From: Flexivirga oryzae
Lineage (GTDB): Bacteria > Actinomycetota > Actinomycetes > Actinomycetales > Dermatophilaceae
Assembly (NCBI RefSeq): GCF_014190805.1
Contig: NZ_JACHVQ010000001.1
Coordinates: 1,612,001 to 1,676,000, forward strand
Length of the DNA: 64,000 nucleotides
Direction: 5' to 3'
Shown: positions 7,680 to 16,900 of the stretch, in pieces
Position numbering within the stretch: the stretch's first letter is position 1
Layout: every line of letters starts with the position of its first letter
The notes under the pieces: generated by a model
What the model saw: the letters and a program-made list of their open reading frames with translations, nothing else
What the model was told of the DNA's origin: nothing
The model's database searches: none
Translations under genes and position numbers: made by a program

Positions 7680-9119
7680 ATGAGCGACGTCGAGACCGGT
7701 CGGACCACCACGGATGTCCCGGCTCGTCTGGACCGCCTTCCGTGGGCTCGGTGGCATTGGATGGTGCTGGTCGGGCTGGGGACCGTCTGGGTCCTCGACG
7801 GGCTCGAAGTCACGATCGTCGGATCGATGTCGGCCGCGCTCAAGTCGTCGTCGACCGGGCTGTCCATGTCGGGTGGCGACATCGGGACGGCGGGGGCGGT
7901 GTATGTCGCAGGCGCCTGCGTCGGGTCACTCGTATTCGGCCAACTCACCGATCGATTCGGACGCAAGCGACTCTTCCTCATCACCCTCGGGGTCTACCTG
8001 GTGGCGACAACACTGACGGCGTTCTCTCCCACGGCTCTGTGGTACTTCGTCTGCCGGTTCGTGACCGGAGGCGGCATCGGCGGTGAGTACTCCGCCATCA
8101 ACTCCGCGATCGATGAGATGATCCCCGCGCGATTCCGGGGCCGGGTCGATGTGGCGATCAACGGCTCCTACTGGATGGGTGCAGCGGTCGGGGCGCTCGT
8201 GACGATCCCGTTGCTGAACCCGGACCGTGTTCCGAGCTGGCTGGGCTGGCGTCTCGCCTTCGGGATCGGTGCGGTCCTGGGACTGCTCATCCTCCTCGTG
8301 CGGCGCAACGTGCCCGAGAGCCCACGCTGGCTCTTCATCCACGGCCGGGAGGACACTGCTGAGCGTGTCGTCCGCGACATCGAGAGCAAGGTCCGCGGAT
8401 CGACCGGGATGGACTTGGCCGAGGTCGATGACACGATCACGATCCGACAGCGTAGGACGATCGGGTTCGGTCTGATCGCCGGCACGCTGTTCAAGGTGTA
8501 TCCGCGGCGAACGATTCTGTGCTTCTCCCTGTTCGTGGGCCAGGCCTTCCTCTACAACTCATTCTTCTTCACCTTCGGCGACACCCTCACCACGTTCTAC
8601 GGGGTCAAACAAACAGGTTGGTATCTAGCAGTATTCGCCGTGAGCAACTTCGTCGGGGCGTTGGCCTTGAGCCCACTGTTCGACACCATCGGGCGTGCGC
8701 GCATGATCACTGTGACCTATGTGGTTTCCGGGGTGTTGCTGGCGGTGAGTGCGTTCCTGCTGCACTCGTTGAGCGCGATCACGCTGACCGGACTCGGGGC
8801 TCTGGTCTTCTTCATCGCCTCACCCGGCGCGAGTTCGGCATACCTCACCGCCAGCGAGGTCTTCCCGATGGAGACCCGCGCGTTGTGCATCGCCTTCTTC
8901 TATGCGATCGGCACCGCCGCCGGCGGCATCGTCGGACCTTTGCTGTTCGGCCGCTTGCTGGATTCTGCGGAAGCTGCGAAGGACATCGGTGGGCTCGCGC
9001 CTGGGTACCTGACCGGAAGTGTGCTGATGGTCGCGGGTGGCGTGGTCGCCCATTTCCTCGCTGTGCACGCGGAAGGGAAGAGCCTGGAAAGCGTCGCGAC
9101 ACCTTTGACAGCCGAATGA
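7680..9119 (+). CDS. Major facilitator superfamily transporter (sugar/organic acid porter type)
   Basis: A 479-residue protein with about 12 hydrophobic segments. The MFS loop 2-3 signature appears as GQLTDRFGRKRLF, and the second-half counterpart as SPLFDTIGRARM. VTGGGIGGEYSAINSAIDEMIPARFRGR and VRRNVPESPRWLF are typical of the sugar porter/metabolite transporter branch. The loop between helices 6 and 7 is long and charged. The gene sits between the pyruvate oxidase-like and FAD/Fe-S dehydrogenase genes, so a lactate or other carboxylate substrate is a reasonable inference. The substrate cannot be read from sequence. Confidence 0.85.
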   Translation: MSDVETGRTTTDVPARLDRLPWARWHWMVLVGLGTVWVLDGLEVTIVGSMSAALKSSSTGLSMSGGDIGTAGAVYVAGACVGSLVFGQLTDRFGRKRLFLITLGVYLVATTLTAFSPTALWYFVCRFVTGGGIGGEYSAINSAIDEMIPARFRGRVDVAINGSYWMGAAVGALVTIPLLNPDRVPSWLGWRLAFGIGAVLGLLILLVRRNVPESPRWLFIHGREDTAERVVRDIESKVRGSTGMDLAEVDDTITIRQRRTIGFGLIAGTLFKVYPRRTILCFSLFVGQAFLYNSFFFTFGDTLTTFYGVKQTGWYLAVFAVSNFVGALALSPLFDTIGRARMITVTYVVSGVLLAVSAFLLHSLSAITLTGLGALVFFIASPGASSAYLTASEVFPMETRALCIAFFYAIGTAAGGIVGPLLFGRLLDSAEAAKDIGGLAPGYLTGSVLMVAGGVVAHFLAVHAEGKSLESVATPLTAE

Positions 9120-9145
9120 CATCGAACGAAGCGGAGGCAACAGCA

Positions 9146-12091
9146 ATGCCCGACCCGGACGTTGATGAACTGGAAGCTGAGCTACGGGGCCGGGTGGATG
9201 GCGAAGTGCGTTTCGACAACGGGACCCGCGCCGCCTACTCCACCGACGGCTCGAACTTCCGACAGGTGCCGATCGCCGTCGTGGTGCCACGCACGGTGGA
9301 TGCCGGCGTGGCGACCGTGGCGGTGTGCCATGAGCACCGCGTACCCGTCGTGTCGCGTGGCGGCGGCACAAGTCTCGCAGGGCAGGGGACCAACCACGCG
9401 GTCATGATCGACTGGGTGAAGTACTGCAATCGGCTGCTCGATGTCGATCCGGAGCAACGGACCTGTGTGGTGGAGCCGGGCATCGTCCTGGACGATCTCA
9501 ACCGCGAACTGGGGCGTTATGACTTGCGTTTCGGTCCGGAGCCGGCCACACATCCGAATTGCACGCTGGGCGGGATGATCGGGAACAACTCGTGCGGGGC
9601 AACGGCCCAGCGGACCGGGAAGGTCGTCGACAATGTATTGCGGCTGGAGGTGCTCCTCTCGGACGGCACCCGCTTCTGGTGTGGGCCCACCGACGATGCC
9701 GAGTATGCCGAGATCGAACGGCACGGTGACCGGCGCGCCGCCGTCTATCGTTCGCTTCGGCATCTTCGTGACGAGTACGCGGACGAGATCCGGGACCGTT
9801 ACCCGGACATACCTCGACGGGTTTCCGGCTACAACCTCGACTCTCTGCTCGCAGAGCACGGATTCGACATCGCCGGGCTGCTGGTCGGCAGTGAGTCCAC
9901 GCTCGTCACCATCCTTCGGGCAGAGCTGAATCTGGTCCCCGTGCTGCCAGAACGCACACTCGTCGTGCTGGGGTTCGACTCCATAGCGGCTGCTGCGGAC
10001 GCCGTGCCCGGCCTGTTGCCCTACGAGCCGATAGCGTTGGAGGGGCTGGACCACCGGTTGATCCACGATGAACGCATCAAGCATCTGAACGACGCCTCAC
10101 GCCGGCAGATGCCGGACGGTGATGCGTTCTTGATGGTGCAGTTCGGTGGGCAGAGTAAGTCCGAGGTCGACGACAGTGCGAAACGGATGCTGAGTGGGCT
10201 GGGCCGCACGGCCGAGGACCCTGACGTGACGGCCGTCGGCGACCCGAGCCTCGAGGACGACCTGTGGGCGGTACGTGAGTCCGGTCTCGGTGCGACCGCG
10301 CATGTCCCGGGAGAGCCGGACACGTGGGAGGGCTGGGAGGACTCCGCGGTCGACCCGTCGGATCTGGGTGATTATCTGCGGGACCTCCAACGGCTCTACG
10401 ACAAATTCGGCTACTCCGACGAGGCCGCGCCAAGCCTTTACGGGCATTTCGGACAAGGGTGCGTGCACACGCGGATACCCTTCCGGTTGAACGACACCGA
10501 CGGGCTGCGCACCTACCGGCGGTTCATGGAGGAGGCATCCGACCTCGTCGCGCGGTACGGTGGCTCGTTCTCCGGCGAGCACGGTGACGGGCAGTCCCGC
10601 GGGGAGCTCCTACCCAAGATGTTCGGCGAACGCATCATGACGGCGTTCGCCGAGTTGAAGGCGATGTTCGATCCGGAGAACCTGATGAACCCGGGAAAGG
10701 TCGTGGCACCGGCCAGGCTCGACGAGCATCTGCGACTCGGCGCGTCGTGGTCGCCACACCTCGACGCCCGGACGGCCTTCGAATACCCCGACGACGGAAG
10801 CTTTCTGCGCGCAGCGAACCGCTGCGTCGGGGTCGGGCTGTGCAGGGCACCACAGCCCAAAGCCGATGACGTCATGTGTCCGTCATACAGGGCGACGCGC
10901 GAGGAGCTCGACTCGACCAGGGGCCGCGCGCGACTGCTGTTCGAAATGCTGCAAGGGCATCGCGACGGGACGATCACCGACGGCTGGAGATCGAAGGCCG
11001 TCAAGGGTGCCCTCGACCTCTGCCTGTCCTGCAAGGGCTGCGCGAGCGACTGCCCTGTCAACGTCGACATGGCGACCTACAAGGCGGAATTCCTGCATCA
11101 CCACTACCACCACCGCCTCCGACCACGTGCCCACTACGCACTGGGGTGGTTACCAGTGGTGGCGGACGCAGTTGCGAGAAGCCGGAGTGCGCGTCTTCTG
11201 AACCATCTGACCGGGATCGAGGCTGTCCGGCGGGTCGGTACGGCGCTGGCCGGCGTCGAGAACCGCGAGGTGCCGCAATTCGCCACACAGACGTTGCAGG
11301 AATGGTGGAGCGGGCGCGCTCCACAGGGCACCGGTGAACGTGGCTCGGTGCTGCTGTGGCCCGACACCTTCACCAATCACTTCGATCCACAGATCGGGCA
11401 GGCGGCCGTTGCCGTCCTCGAGGATGCCGGTTACCGGGTCGAACTGCCACAGAAGCCGGTCTGCTGCGGCCTGACCTGGACGTCTACGGGGCAGCTGGAT
11501 GTGGCCCGCCGCGTGCTGCACCGAAGCGTGGGTGTGCTCGGGCCGGTATTGCGCGCGGGTTGGCCGGTTGTCGGGCTGGAGCCCAGTTGCACGGCGATGC
11601 TGAGGTCTGACGCACCCCGGCTCCTGCCGGAGGTCGGCGATGTGCGGCGTCTCGCCGACAGCACCGTGGGTCTGGCCGAGTTGCTCCAGGAACGGACGGA
11701 CGGCTGGTCCCCACCCGCCGCGAAAACAGACCACGCGTTGGTGCAGGTCCACTGTCATCAGCATGCCGACACCGGATGGGAGGCCGATCGCACGCTCCTG
11801 CAGAGAGCCGGGGTTGAAGCGCGCAGTGTCGGCGGCTGCTGCGGCCTGGCAGGAAATTTCGGATTCGAGAAAGGGCATTTCGACGTCAGCCGTGCGTGTG
11901 CCGAGGACCGTTTGCTACCGGCCCTGCGCGGCGCAGACGACTCGACCCTGATCCTTGCCGACGGATTCAGCTGTCGGACCCAGATTCACGAGTTGGACGA
12001 GACCGGCCACCAACCGGTGCACCTGGCCGAGCTACTCGGCCAGGCACTGCAGCACAGGAAACGGGTCGACCAGATCGGTGGTAACCCGTGA
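9146..12091 (+). CDS. FAD-linked oxidase fused to Fe-S domain (D-lactate/2-hydroxyacid dehydrogenase type)
   Basis: A 981-residue fusion. The N-terminal PCMH-type FAD-binding domain has VVSRGGGTSLAGQ and GMIGNNSCGA. The FAD-oxidase C-terminal domain contains GHFGQGCVHTRIPF and SGEHGDGQSRGELLPKMFG. Next come Fe-S clusters: CVGVGLCR with a later CP (about residue 560-575), and CLSCKGCASDCP (about residue 626). Two CCG-type repeats (PVCCGLTW and GGCCGLAGNFGFEKGH) resemble GlpC/LldE. Such proteins oxidise D-lactate or D-2-hydroxyglutarate and pass electrons to the quinone pool. The ATG at 9146 is preferred because GGAGG lies eight bases upstream; an ATG at 9116 overlaps the transporter stop (ATGA) and is possible. 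Co-transcription with the MFS gene is likely. Confidence 0.87.
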   Translation: MPDPDVDELEAELRGRVDGEVRFDNGTRAAYSTDGSNFRQVPIAVVVPRTVDAGVATVAVCHEHRVPVVSRGGGTSLAGQGTNHAVMIDWVKYCNRLLDVDPEQRTCVVEPGIVLDDLNRELGRYDLRFGPEPATHPNCTLGGMIGNNSCGATAQRTGKVVDNVLRLEVLLSDGTRFWCGPTDDAEYAEIERHGDRRAAVYRSLRHLRDEYADEIRDRYPDIPRRVSGYNLDSLLAEHGFDIAGLLVGSESTLVTILRAELNLVPVLPERTLVVLGFDSIAAAADAVPGLLPYEPIALEGLDHRLIHDERIKHLNDASRRQMPDGDAFLMVQFGGQSKSEVDDSAKRMLSGLGRTAEDPDVTAVGDPSLEDDLWAVRESGLGATAHVPGEPDTWEGWEDSAVDPSDLGDYLRDLQRLYDKFGYSDEAAPSLYGHFGQGCVHTRIPFRLNDTDGLRTYRRFMEEASDLVARYGGSFSGEHGDGQSRGELLPKMFGERIMTAFAELKAMFDPENLMNPGKVVAPARLDEHLRLGASWSPHLDARTAFEYPDDGSFLRAANRCVGVGLCRAPQPKADDVMCPSYRATREELDSTRGRARLLFEMLQGHRDGTITDGWRSKAVKGALDLCLSCKGCASDCPVNVDMATYKAEFLHHHYHHRLRPRAHYALGWLPVVADAVARSRSARLLNHLTGIEAVRRVGTALAGVENREVPQFATQTLQEWWSGRAPQGTGERGSVLLWPDTFTNHFDPQIGQAAVAVLEDAGYRVELPQKPVCCGLTWTSTGQLDVARRVLHRSVGVLGPVLRAGWPVVGLEPSCTAMLRSDAPRLLPEVGDVRRLADSTVGLAELLQERTDGWSPPAAKTDHALVQVHCHQHADTGWEADRTLLQRAGVEARSVGGCCGLAGNFGFEKGHFDVSRACAEDRLLPALRGADDSTLILADGFSCRTQIHELDETGHQPVHLAELLGQALQHRKRVDQIGGNP

Positions 12092-12096
12092 CAGGC

Positions 12097-12465
12097 TCAG
12101 CCCGGAAGGTCGGTGGACTCATCCGCGGCATTCGCCGCGTGTGGGGCGTCGAGGGCGTCGACGTCGTCCGAGATTGCACCGGCAAGGACATGCTCCTCGC
12201 TGATGATGGTCACGAATCCACCGGAGTTGCGGAAGATCTCCTGCAACTTGTCGATGACCGGCTCGGGGAACCTCACTCCGAACCTGTCGTTCGCCTCGGT
12301 GATCAACGAGGCCATCTGGTCGGCATCCGCGTCGCGGTGCTGGGCAACCGACCACAGGGCCTCGGCGTAGTCGTGCGCGGCCTCGCCCAACCGCTCCACC
12401 AGGTCGCTGGACAGCGGAACCTGCGCGGCGGGACGGATGTTCGTGGGCTTCTGATCGTCGGACAT
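12097..12465 (-). CDS. Small acidic hypothetical protein
   Basis: A 122-residue soluble protein rich in Asp and Ala with no motif I recognise. The central part (residues about 22-95) looks helical (LVERLGEAAHDYAEALWSVAQHR), and the tail is acidic and probably disordered. The ATG is preceded by GGAGGGAG at eight bases, so translation is credible. It is divergent from the DJ-1-family gene and convergent with the dehydrogenase gene. Upstream on its strand, GGGTAA with a poorer -35 (TGATT, spacer 15) hints at SigF control, which would make it a candidate general-stress gene. Confidence 0.6.
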   Translation of the reverse strand: MSDDQKPTNIRPAAQVPLSSDLVERLGEAAHDYAEALWSVAQHRDADADQMASLITEANDRFGVRFPEPVIDKLQEIFRNSGGFVTIISEEHVLAGAISDDVDALDAPHAANAADESTDLPG

Positions 12466-12575
12466 TGTGTGCTCCCTCCATGGGCGTCGGTCCCATAGCC
12501 GTCGTTTACCCGGCCTGCCCGGATCGAATCACCGCCGAGTGTGTGATTGGTCGTCACGTGGGTAGAGGGACGAGC

Positions 12576-13133
12576 ATGAGCAACGAACTGCAAGGACGGA
12601 AGATCGCGTTCCTGGCCGCGTCGGGTGTGGAACAGATCGAATTGACCGAGCCGTGGACCGTGGTGGAGGATGCCGGTGGCGCTCCAGTGCTGGTGGGCAC
12701 CCGCGAGGACGAGGTGCACGCGTTCCATCATGATGTCGACAAGGGCGACACCTTCCGACCTGACGTCATGGTCGACGATGCGACTGTTGCGGACTTCGGC
12801 GCCTTGGTGCTTCCGGGTGGGACCACCAACCCCGACAGGCTCCGCACGTTCGATGAGGCTGTCGAGTTCGTCCGTGGGTTCGCACGCCAGGGCAAGCCGG
12901 TGGCGGCGATCTGCCACGGACCGTGGACGCTGGTGGAGGCGGGCGTGCTCCGAGGCAAGGAACTGACCAGCTGGCCGAGCCTGCAGACCGACATCCGTAA
13001 CGCCGGTGGGGAGTGGCAGGACCGAGAGGTCGTCGTGTGTGAGCGTGCCGGTTGGACCCTGGTCACCAGCCGTAAACCAGACGACCTCCCCGCCTTCACC
13101 GACGCACTGCTAGCCGCATTCGCGCAAGCGTAG
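12576..13133 (+). CDS. DJ-1/PfpI-family protein (type 1 glutamine amidotransferase fold)
   Basis: A 185-residue protein with the flavodoxin-like DJ-1/PfpI fold. It has the nucleophile-elbow sequence AAICHGPWTLVEAG, with Cys followed by His, and the preceding LVLPGGTTNPDRLR segment. Members act as chaperones, deglycases or glyoxalases against reactive carbonyls, and are often general stress proteins. The ATG at 12576 was chosen because the alignable start is MSNELQGRKIAFL. A GGGTAG element at 12560 in front of the gene resembles a SigF -10, with an unconvincing -35. It is divergent from the small hypothetical gene. Confidence 0.83.
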   Translation: MSNELQGRKIAFLAASGVEQIELTEPWTVVEDAGGAPVLVGTREDEVHAFHHDVDKGDTFRPDVMVDDATVADFGALVLPGGTTNPDRLRTFDEAVEFVRGFARQGKPVAAICHGPWTLVEAGVLRGKELTSWPSLQTDIRNAGGEWQDREVVVCERAGWTLVTSRKPDDLPAFTDALLAAFAQA

Positions 13134-13157
13134 TCGGATGAACGGTCGCTGCGTGCT

Positions 13158-15029
13158 TCACAGGTGCGCTTCGCTCGCAGTGCGCACGCGATGCACCAGG
13201 GCGACAATGGCCTCGGCGTCGATGCCGGCCGCCTTCATCAGCTCTTCGGGAGTGCCGGAGGTCGGCATCACATCGACGGCGAGCTTGTGCACCTGCGGCC
13301 GCACCGGCTCCGCCGCCAACGCCTCCAGCACCGCGTCGCCGAGACCGCCTTCGGGTCGGTGGTCCTCGACGGTGATCAGCGCATCCGTCTCGGCGGCGGC
13401 TCTGCGGACCGTGTCCGCATCCAACGGCTTCACGGAGTAGCAGTCCACGACCCGCATCCCGATCCCTTGCGCGGCCAGAAGATCCGCGGCGTCAACCGCT
13501 TCGTCCACGGTGACCCCGCACGCGAGCACGGTCACCTCGTCATCCTGGTCGTGCCGCACGGTTCGGCTGCCGCCGATGTGCACCCTTTCATCCGCCGGCG
13601 TGCGCACGGTGGTCGTTCCGCGCAACACGCGCAGATAGGTGATGCCGCCCCGATCGGCCATCTCCTCCATCAGCGGGACCACCTGGTTCGCGTCCGAGGG
13701 GTGCAGCACCGCGCTGCCGTGGATCGCACGCATCGAGGCGAGGTCCTCCAGGGCCATTTGTGACGGCCCATCGGCGCCGATGGCGACTCCGGCGTGGGAA
13801 CCGCACAACCGCAGGTCCGCCCGCGACACGGCGGCCATCCGCACGAAGTCGTACGCCCGCGCCCAGAACGCGCCGAACGTCGACGCGAAGGGGGTCCAGC
13901 CGCGCACACCCAGTCCGACGGTCGCCGCGACCATCTGCTGCTCGGCGATGAACATCTCGAAGTAGCGGTCGGGTTCGGCCGACGCGAACTCATCGGAATG
14001 TGTCGAGTTGGAGACCTCACCGTCGAGCGCCACGACGTCCTCGCGTGTGGCACCGAGCCAGGCCAGTGCCGCTCCGTAGGCCTCACGGGTCGACCCTTCC
14101 GTCCCGACCTCCCAAGTGGGCCGCGTCCCCCCGGTCGCGGTGAACCGGTGCAGCTCCGCGCCCAGGTCGGGGCGCTGAACCTCGACCCGGAGGTCACGGA
14201 AGCCGCCGAGCTCCGCGACGGCCGCCGTCGCGTCGTCCAGGGGTTTTCCGTGCTTGCCCAGCTTGTCCTCTACCGCTGCAACGCCTCTGCCCTTGAGGGT
14301 GCGCGCGATGATCGCGCAGGGTCGGCCGGAGGTGTGCTGCGCTTCCGTGTACGCCCGGTCGATGGCCGCGACGTCGTGCCCGTCGACGACGACGGGATGC
14401 CAGCCGAAGGCCGACACGCGCGCGGCATACGCATCGAGATCGTGGCCGAGCATCGTCTCCCGGGTCTGTCCGAGGCGATTGACGTCGATGATGGCTGTCA
14501 GGTTGTCCAGGCCACGCCAGCCGGCGTACTGGAAGGCTTCCCACATCGACCCCTCGGCCATCTCGGAGTCGCCGCACAGCACCCACACCCGGTACGGGAG
14601 TTTGTCGAGTTCCTTGGCGGCCAGGGCGATTCCGACGCCGATGGGAAGGCCCTGACCCAACGATCCCGTCGCGACGTCGGTCGGGGACATCCGTGGGGTC
14701 GGGTGCCCTTCGAGTCTGCTGTCGAGCCTTCGGTAGGTGCGGAGCTCCGGCTCGTCGATCGCGCCGGCCGCATGCAGCATCGCGTAGTAGAGGGGTGAGG
14801 CGTGACCCTTGGAGAAGATCAGGTGATCGTTGTGGGGGTCGTCCGGTGCCTGCAGATCCCAGCGCAGATGACGTCCCAGCAGCACGGCGACGAGGTCGGC
14901 GGCGGACATCGACGAGGTCGGGTGCCCGGAACCGGCCCGGTCGCTCATCACGACCGAGTCGACACGCAGCTGTTGCGCGAGTTCGGTGCAGAAGTCGAGG
15001 TCCGGGCGGGTGTCGGAGGCAGTGGTCAT
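13158..15029 (-). CDS. tkt: Transketolase, single chain
   Basis: A 623-residue transketolase with all three domains. The N-terminal domain has the catalytic-site SDRAGSGHPTSSMS, the SKGHASPLYYAMLH segment, and the TPP/Mg motif GDSEMAEGSMWEA running to NRLGQT. The middle pyrimidine domain has DGEVSNSTHSDEFA and the FIAEQQMVAATVGLG glutamate region, then CGSHAGVAIGADGPSQMALED. The C-terminal domain starts near residue 490. It interconverts pentose-pathway sugars by transferring two-carbon units; a formaldehyde-using dihydroxyacetone synthase is a variant I cannot exclude. The ATG follows GAGAGGAG. A perfect SigF-type promoter lies just upstream, so this may be a stress-induced paralogue of the housekeeping enzyme. 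Confidence 0.87.
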   Translation of the reverse strand: MTTASDTRPDLDFCTELAQQLRVDSVVMSDRAGSGHPTSSMSAADLVAVLLGRHLRWDLQAPDDPHNDHLIFSKGHASPLYYAMLHAAGAIDEPELRTYRRLDSRLEGHPTPRMSPTDVATGSLGQGLPIGVGIALAAKELDKLPYRVWVLCGDSEMAEGSMWEAFQYAGWRGLDNLTAIIDVNRLGQTRETMLGHDLDAYAARVSAFGWHPVVVDGHDVAAIDRAYTEAQHTSGRPCAIIARTLKGRGVAAVEDKLGKHGKPLDDATAAVAELGGFRDLRVEVQRPDLGAELHRFTATGGTRPTWEVGTEGSTREAYGAALAWLGATREDVVALDGEVSNSTHSDEFASAEPDRYFEMFIAEQQMVAATVGLGVRGWTPFASTFGAFWARAYDFVRMAAVSRADLRLCGSHAGVAIGADGPSQMALEDLASMRAIHGSAVLHPSDANQVVPLMEEMADRGGITYLRVLRGTTTVRTPADERVHIGGSRTVRHDQDDEVTVLACGVTVDEAVDAADLLAAQGIGMRVVDCYSVKPLDADTVRRAAAETDALITVEDHRPEGGLGDAVLEALAAEPVRPQVHKLAVDVMPTSGTPEELMKAAGIDAEAIVALVHRVRTASEAHL

Positions 15030-15069
15030 CGGGTGTGCTCCTCTCGTGGAACGCTGGGTACGGGTGATG

Positions 15070-15094
15070 TACCCGTGGTCACGACTCGGAAACC
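15070..15094 (-). promoter_or_regulatory. SigF/SigB-type promoter for the transketolase gene
   Basis: On the minus strand, GGTTT (15094-15090) and GGGTA (15074-15070) are separated by exactly 15 bases. This predicts a start about 33 bases before the transketolase ATG at 15029, the same geometry as the promoters of the pyruvate oxidase-like and catalase genes. Confidence 0.72.
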
Positions 15095-15133
15095 GGACAT
15101 TCGCTGGACGCATGTCCACGGCTGTCGACGGGT

Positions 15134-16315
15134 ATGCCGCATGCCATGACGCCCGCAGCTGCAGTGGACCAGGTCGAGGTGCAAGCACTGTCGTTCCCGA
15201 CTCCGTCGCCGGAGAGCGACGGGACGTTGACGTGGGATCACACCGATGTCGTCACCGTCGAGGTTCGGGCCGGTTCGGAGACCGGACTCGGTTGGTCCTA
15301 CACCACCCCGGCCGCGGTCGAGCTCGTCCGCACGGTCCTCGCGCGCGAGGTGCTCGGTGAGGACGCTTCGAGTCCGGTCCGGTTGTGGGAGCGGATGCAC
15401 CGGGCATGCCGCAACCTGGGGACTCGCGGTGTGGTGATGGCAGCGATCAGTGCGATGGACATCGCGTTGTGGGACCTGCGTAGCCGTGGGTTGCGGGTTT
15501 CCCTCGCGGATCTGTGGGGTGCAGAACGTGATTCGGTGCCGGTCTACGGCTCCGGGGGCTTCACCTCTATGGGTCCGGACGAGCTCGACGCACAGGTCGA
15601 CCAGTGGCTGGCGGCCGGTTGCTCCGCGGTGAAGCTCAAGATCGGCGAGAACTGGGGACGTGAGGTGGCACGCGACCTCGAGCGAGTGGCTCGCGTGGTC
15701 AACCGGGTGCATGGTGACGCGGAGGTCATGGTCGACGCGAACGGTGGCTATTCACGGAGCCAGGCCATGCAGGTCGGACAGGACCTCGACATCCTCGGTG
15801 TGAGCTGGTTCGAGGAACCCGTGTCCAGCGAGGACCTCCGCGGCCTGGGACAGCTGCGTGATGCGCTGAGCAGCGAGGTGGCGGCGGGGGAGTACATCGC
15901 CGAGATCGCGGACACCCGCGCCATGTGCGAGGCCGTTGACTGCGTGCAGTTGGACGTGACCCGGTGCGGCGGATTCACCGGATGGCGGCGCTGCGCGGCA
16001 TACGCTCACGCGGCACATGTACCGGTGTCGGCGCACTGCGCGCCGGCGCTGCACCTGCCGCTCGCCATCTCCGACGGCGCGGTGCGCCACCTCGAATGGT
16101 TCAGCGACCACGCCGCCCTGGAACCACAGCTGATCGAGGGCGCACCGGTCGTGCGCGGCGGCCGATTGGCGCACTCGCCAGGACCGAGAGTCGGACACGG
16201 CTACCGCCTCAAGGACGTCTCACGTTTCGTCGTCGAAAGGATCCCGCCGCAGCGGGCCGGGATGCACGCCGTCTCATCGCTGGACACGCACCGATCGCGC
16301 AGACGTCGGACCTGA
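15134..16315 (+). CDS. Enolase-superfamily enzyme (mandelate racemase/muconate lactonizing type)
   Basis: A 393-residue protein with N-terminal capping domain and C-terminal barrel. The catalytic framework is visible: SAVKLKIG (K-x-K base), MVDANGGYS (Asp ligand), WFEEPV (Glu ligand), VAAGEYI (third acidic ligand) and VSAHCAPALHLPLA (His, mandelate racemase-type). This set suggests a sugar acid dehydratase or related racemase; substrate is not inferable. The ATG at 15134 was kept, though an ATG at 15146 is equally plausible because neither has a clear ribosome binding site. It is divergent from transketolase and ends at a strong hairpin shared with the convergent downstream gene. Confidence 0.82.
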   Translation: MPHAMTPAAAVDQVEVQALSFPTPSPESDGTLTWDHTDVVTVEVRAGSETGLGWSYTTPAAVELVRTVLAREVLGEDASSPVRLWERMHRACRNLGTRGVVMAAISAMDIALWDLRSRGLRVSLADLWGAERDSVPVYGSGGFTSMGPDELDAQVDQWLAAGCSAVKLKIGENWGREVARDLERVARVVNRVHGDAEVMVDANGGYSRSQAMQVGQDLDILGVSWFEEPVSSEDLRGLGQLRDALSSEVAAGEYIAEIADTRAMCEAVDCVQLDVTRCGGFTGWRRCAAYAHAAHVPVSAHCAPALHLPLAISDGAVRHLEWFSDHAALEPQLIEGAPVVRGGRLAHSPGPRVGHGYRLKDVSRFVVERIPPQRAGMHAVSSLDTHRSRRRRT

Positions 16316-16320
16316 ACGCG

Positions 16321-16362
16321 CTGCAGCCGTCGGCGGCGGTAGGTGGCCCCCGACGGCTGCAG
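16321..16362. terminator. Bidirectional terminator-like hairpin
   Basis: CTGCAGCCGTCGG (16321-16333) and CCGACGGCTGCAG (16350-16362) form a perfect 13-bp stem with a 16-base loop. It sits between two convergent genes, five bases after the enolase-family stop. No clear T-tract follows, as is common in high-GC actinobacteria. Confidence 0.75.
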
Positions 16363-16379
16363 TTGTCAACGGCGGACGG

Positions 16380-16649
16380 TCAGTGACTCCGCAACGCATC
16401 GATGAGTTCGTTCTTGGACATCGACGAGCGACCCTCGATGCCGAGCTCAGCCGCCCGGTCGGCCAGCTCGTCCTTCGTCCAGTCCTCGTAGGGCGACTGC
16501 TGGCCGCCCTTCGCTCCGACGTCGGATCGGGACGTGTTGGCGGCCGCATTCGCGATGCGCGCCGACTTCTCCTTGCTGTTGCCCTCGTCGCGCAACTCCT
16601 CGTAGAGCTCATCGTCCTTCACCGATGGCCCCGGCTTCCTGTCAGGCAT
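16380..16649 (-). CDS. Small Rho-N/SAP-like domain protein (DUF7218-type)
   Basis: An 89-residue charged protein. The N-terminal half (KDDELYEELRDEGNSKEKSARIANA) matches a small actinobacterial family usually annotated as DUF7218. The C-terminal WTKDELADRAAELGIEGRSSMSKNELIDALR is a Rho N-terminal/SAP-like helix-extended-loop-helix that often binds nucleic acid. The ATG at 16649 was preferred to an upstream one because GGAGG lies upstream at 10 bases and the homologous region begins there. A GGGTAT element lies upstream on its strand, but its -35 is poor. A DNA- or RNA-binding stress role is inference. Confidence 0.7.
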   Translation of the reverse strand: MPDRKPGPSVKDDELYEELRDEGNSKEKSARIANAAANTSRSDVGAKGGQQSPYEDWTKDELADRAAELGIEGRSSMSKNELIDALRSH

Positions 16650-16900
16650 CTCGATGCACCTCCGCGTGTCGTGTGTTCGTATGCCGGCGTCATACCCGGC
16701 GGGGCGAATTTCACTCGCGAGCGAGGACGCAGCAATGCGCCACTCGGCGGTCGGCAATCTCTGAACTCGTTGCTATCACATGTGATTCGGCTGTCTGCCG
16801 ACACTCGACGGTTGCCGAGACACTCATTTCGTGACAGGCTGAAGTCACGTGCCGGCTCGAGCAGCGTGGTCGGTGTGGTCTCTCGTGGAAGAACTGAGCC

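Noticed and set aside
12541..12566. SigF promoter for the DJ-1 family gene
   Set aside because: GGGTAG is present, but no convincing GGTTT-like element lies 15-16 bases upstream.
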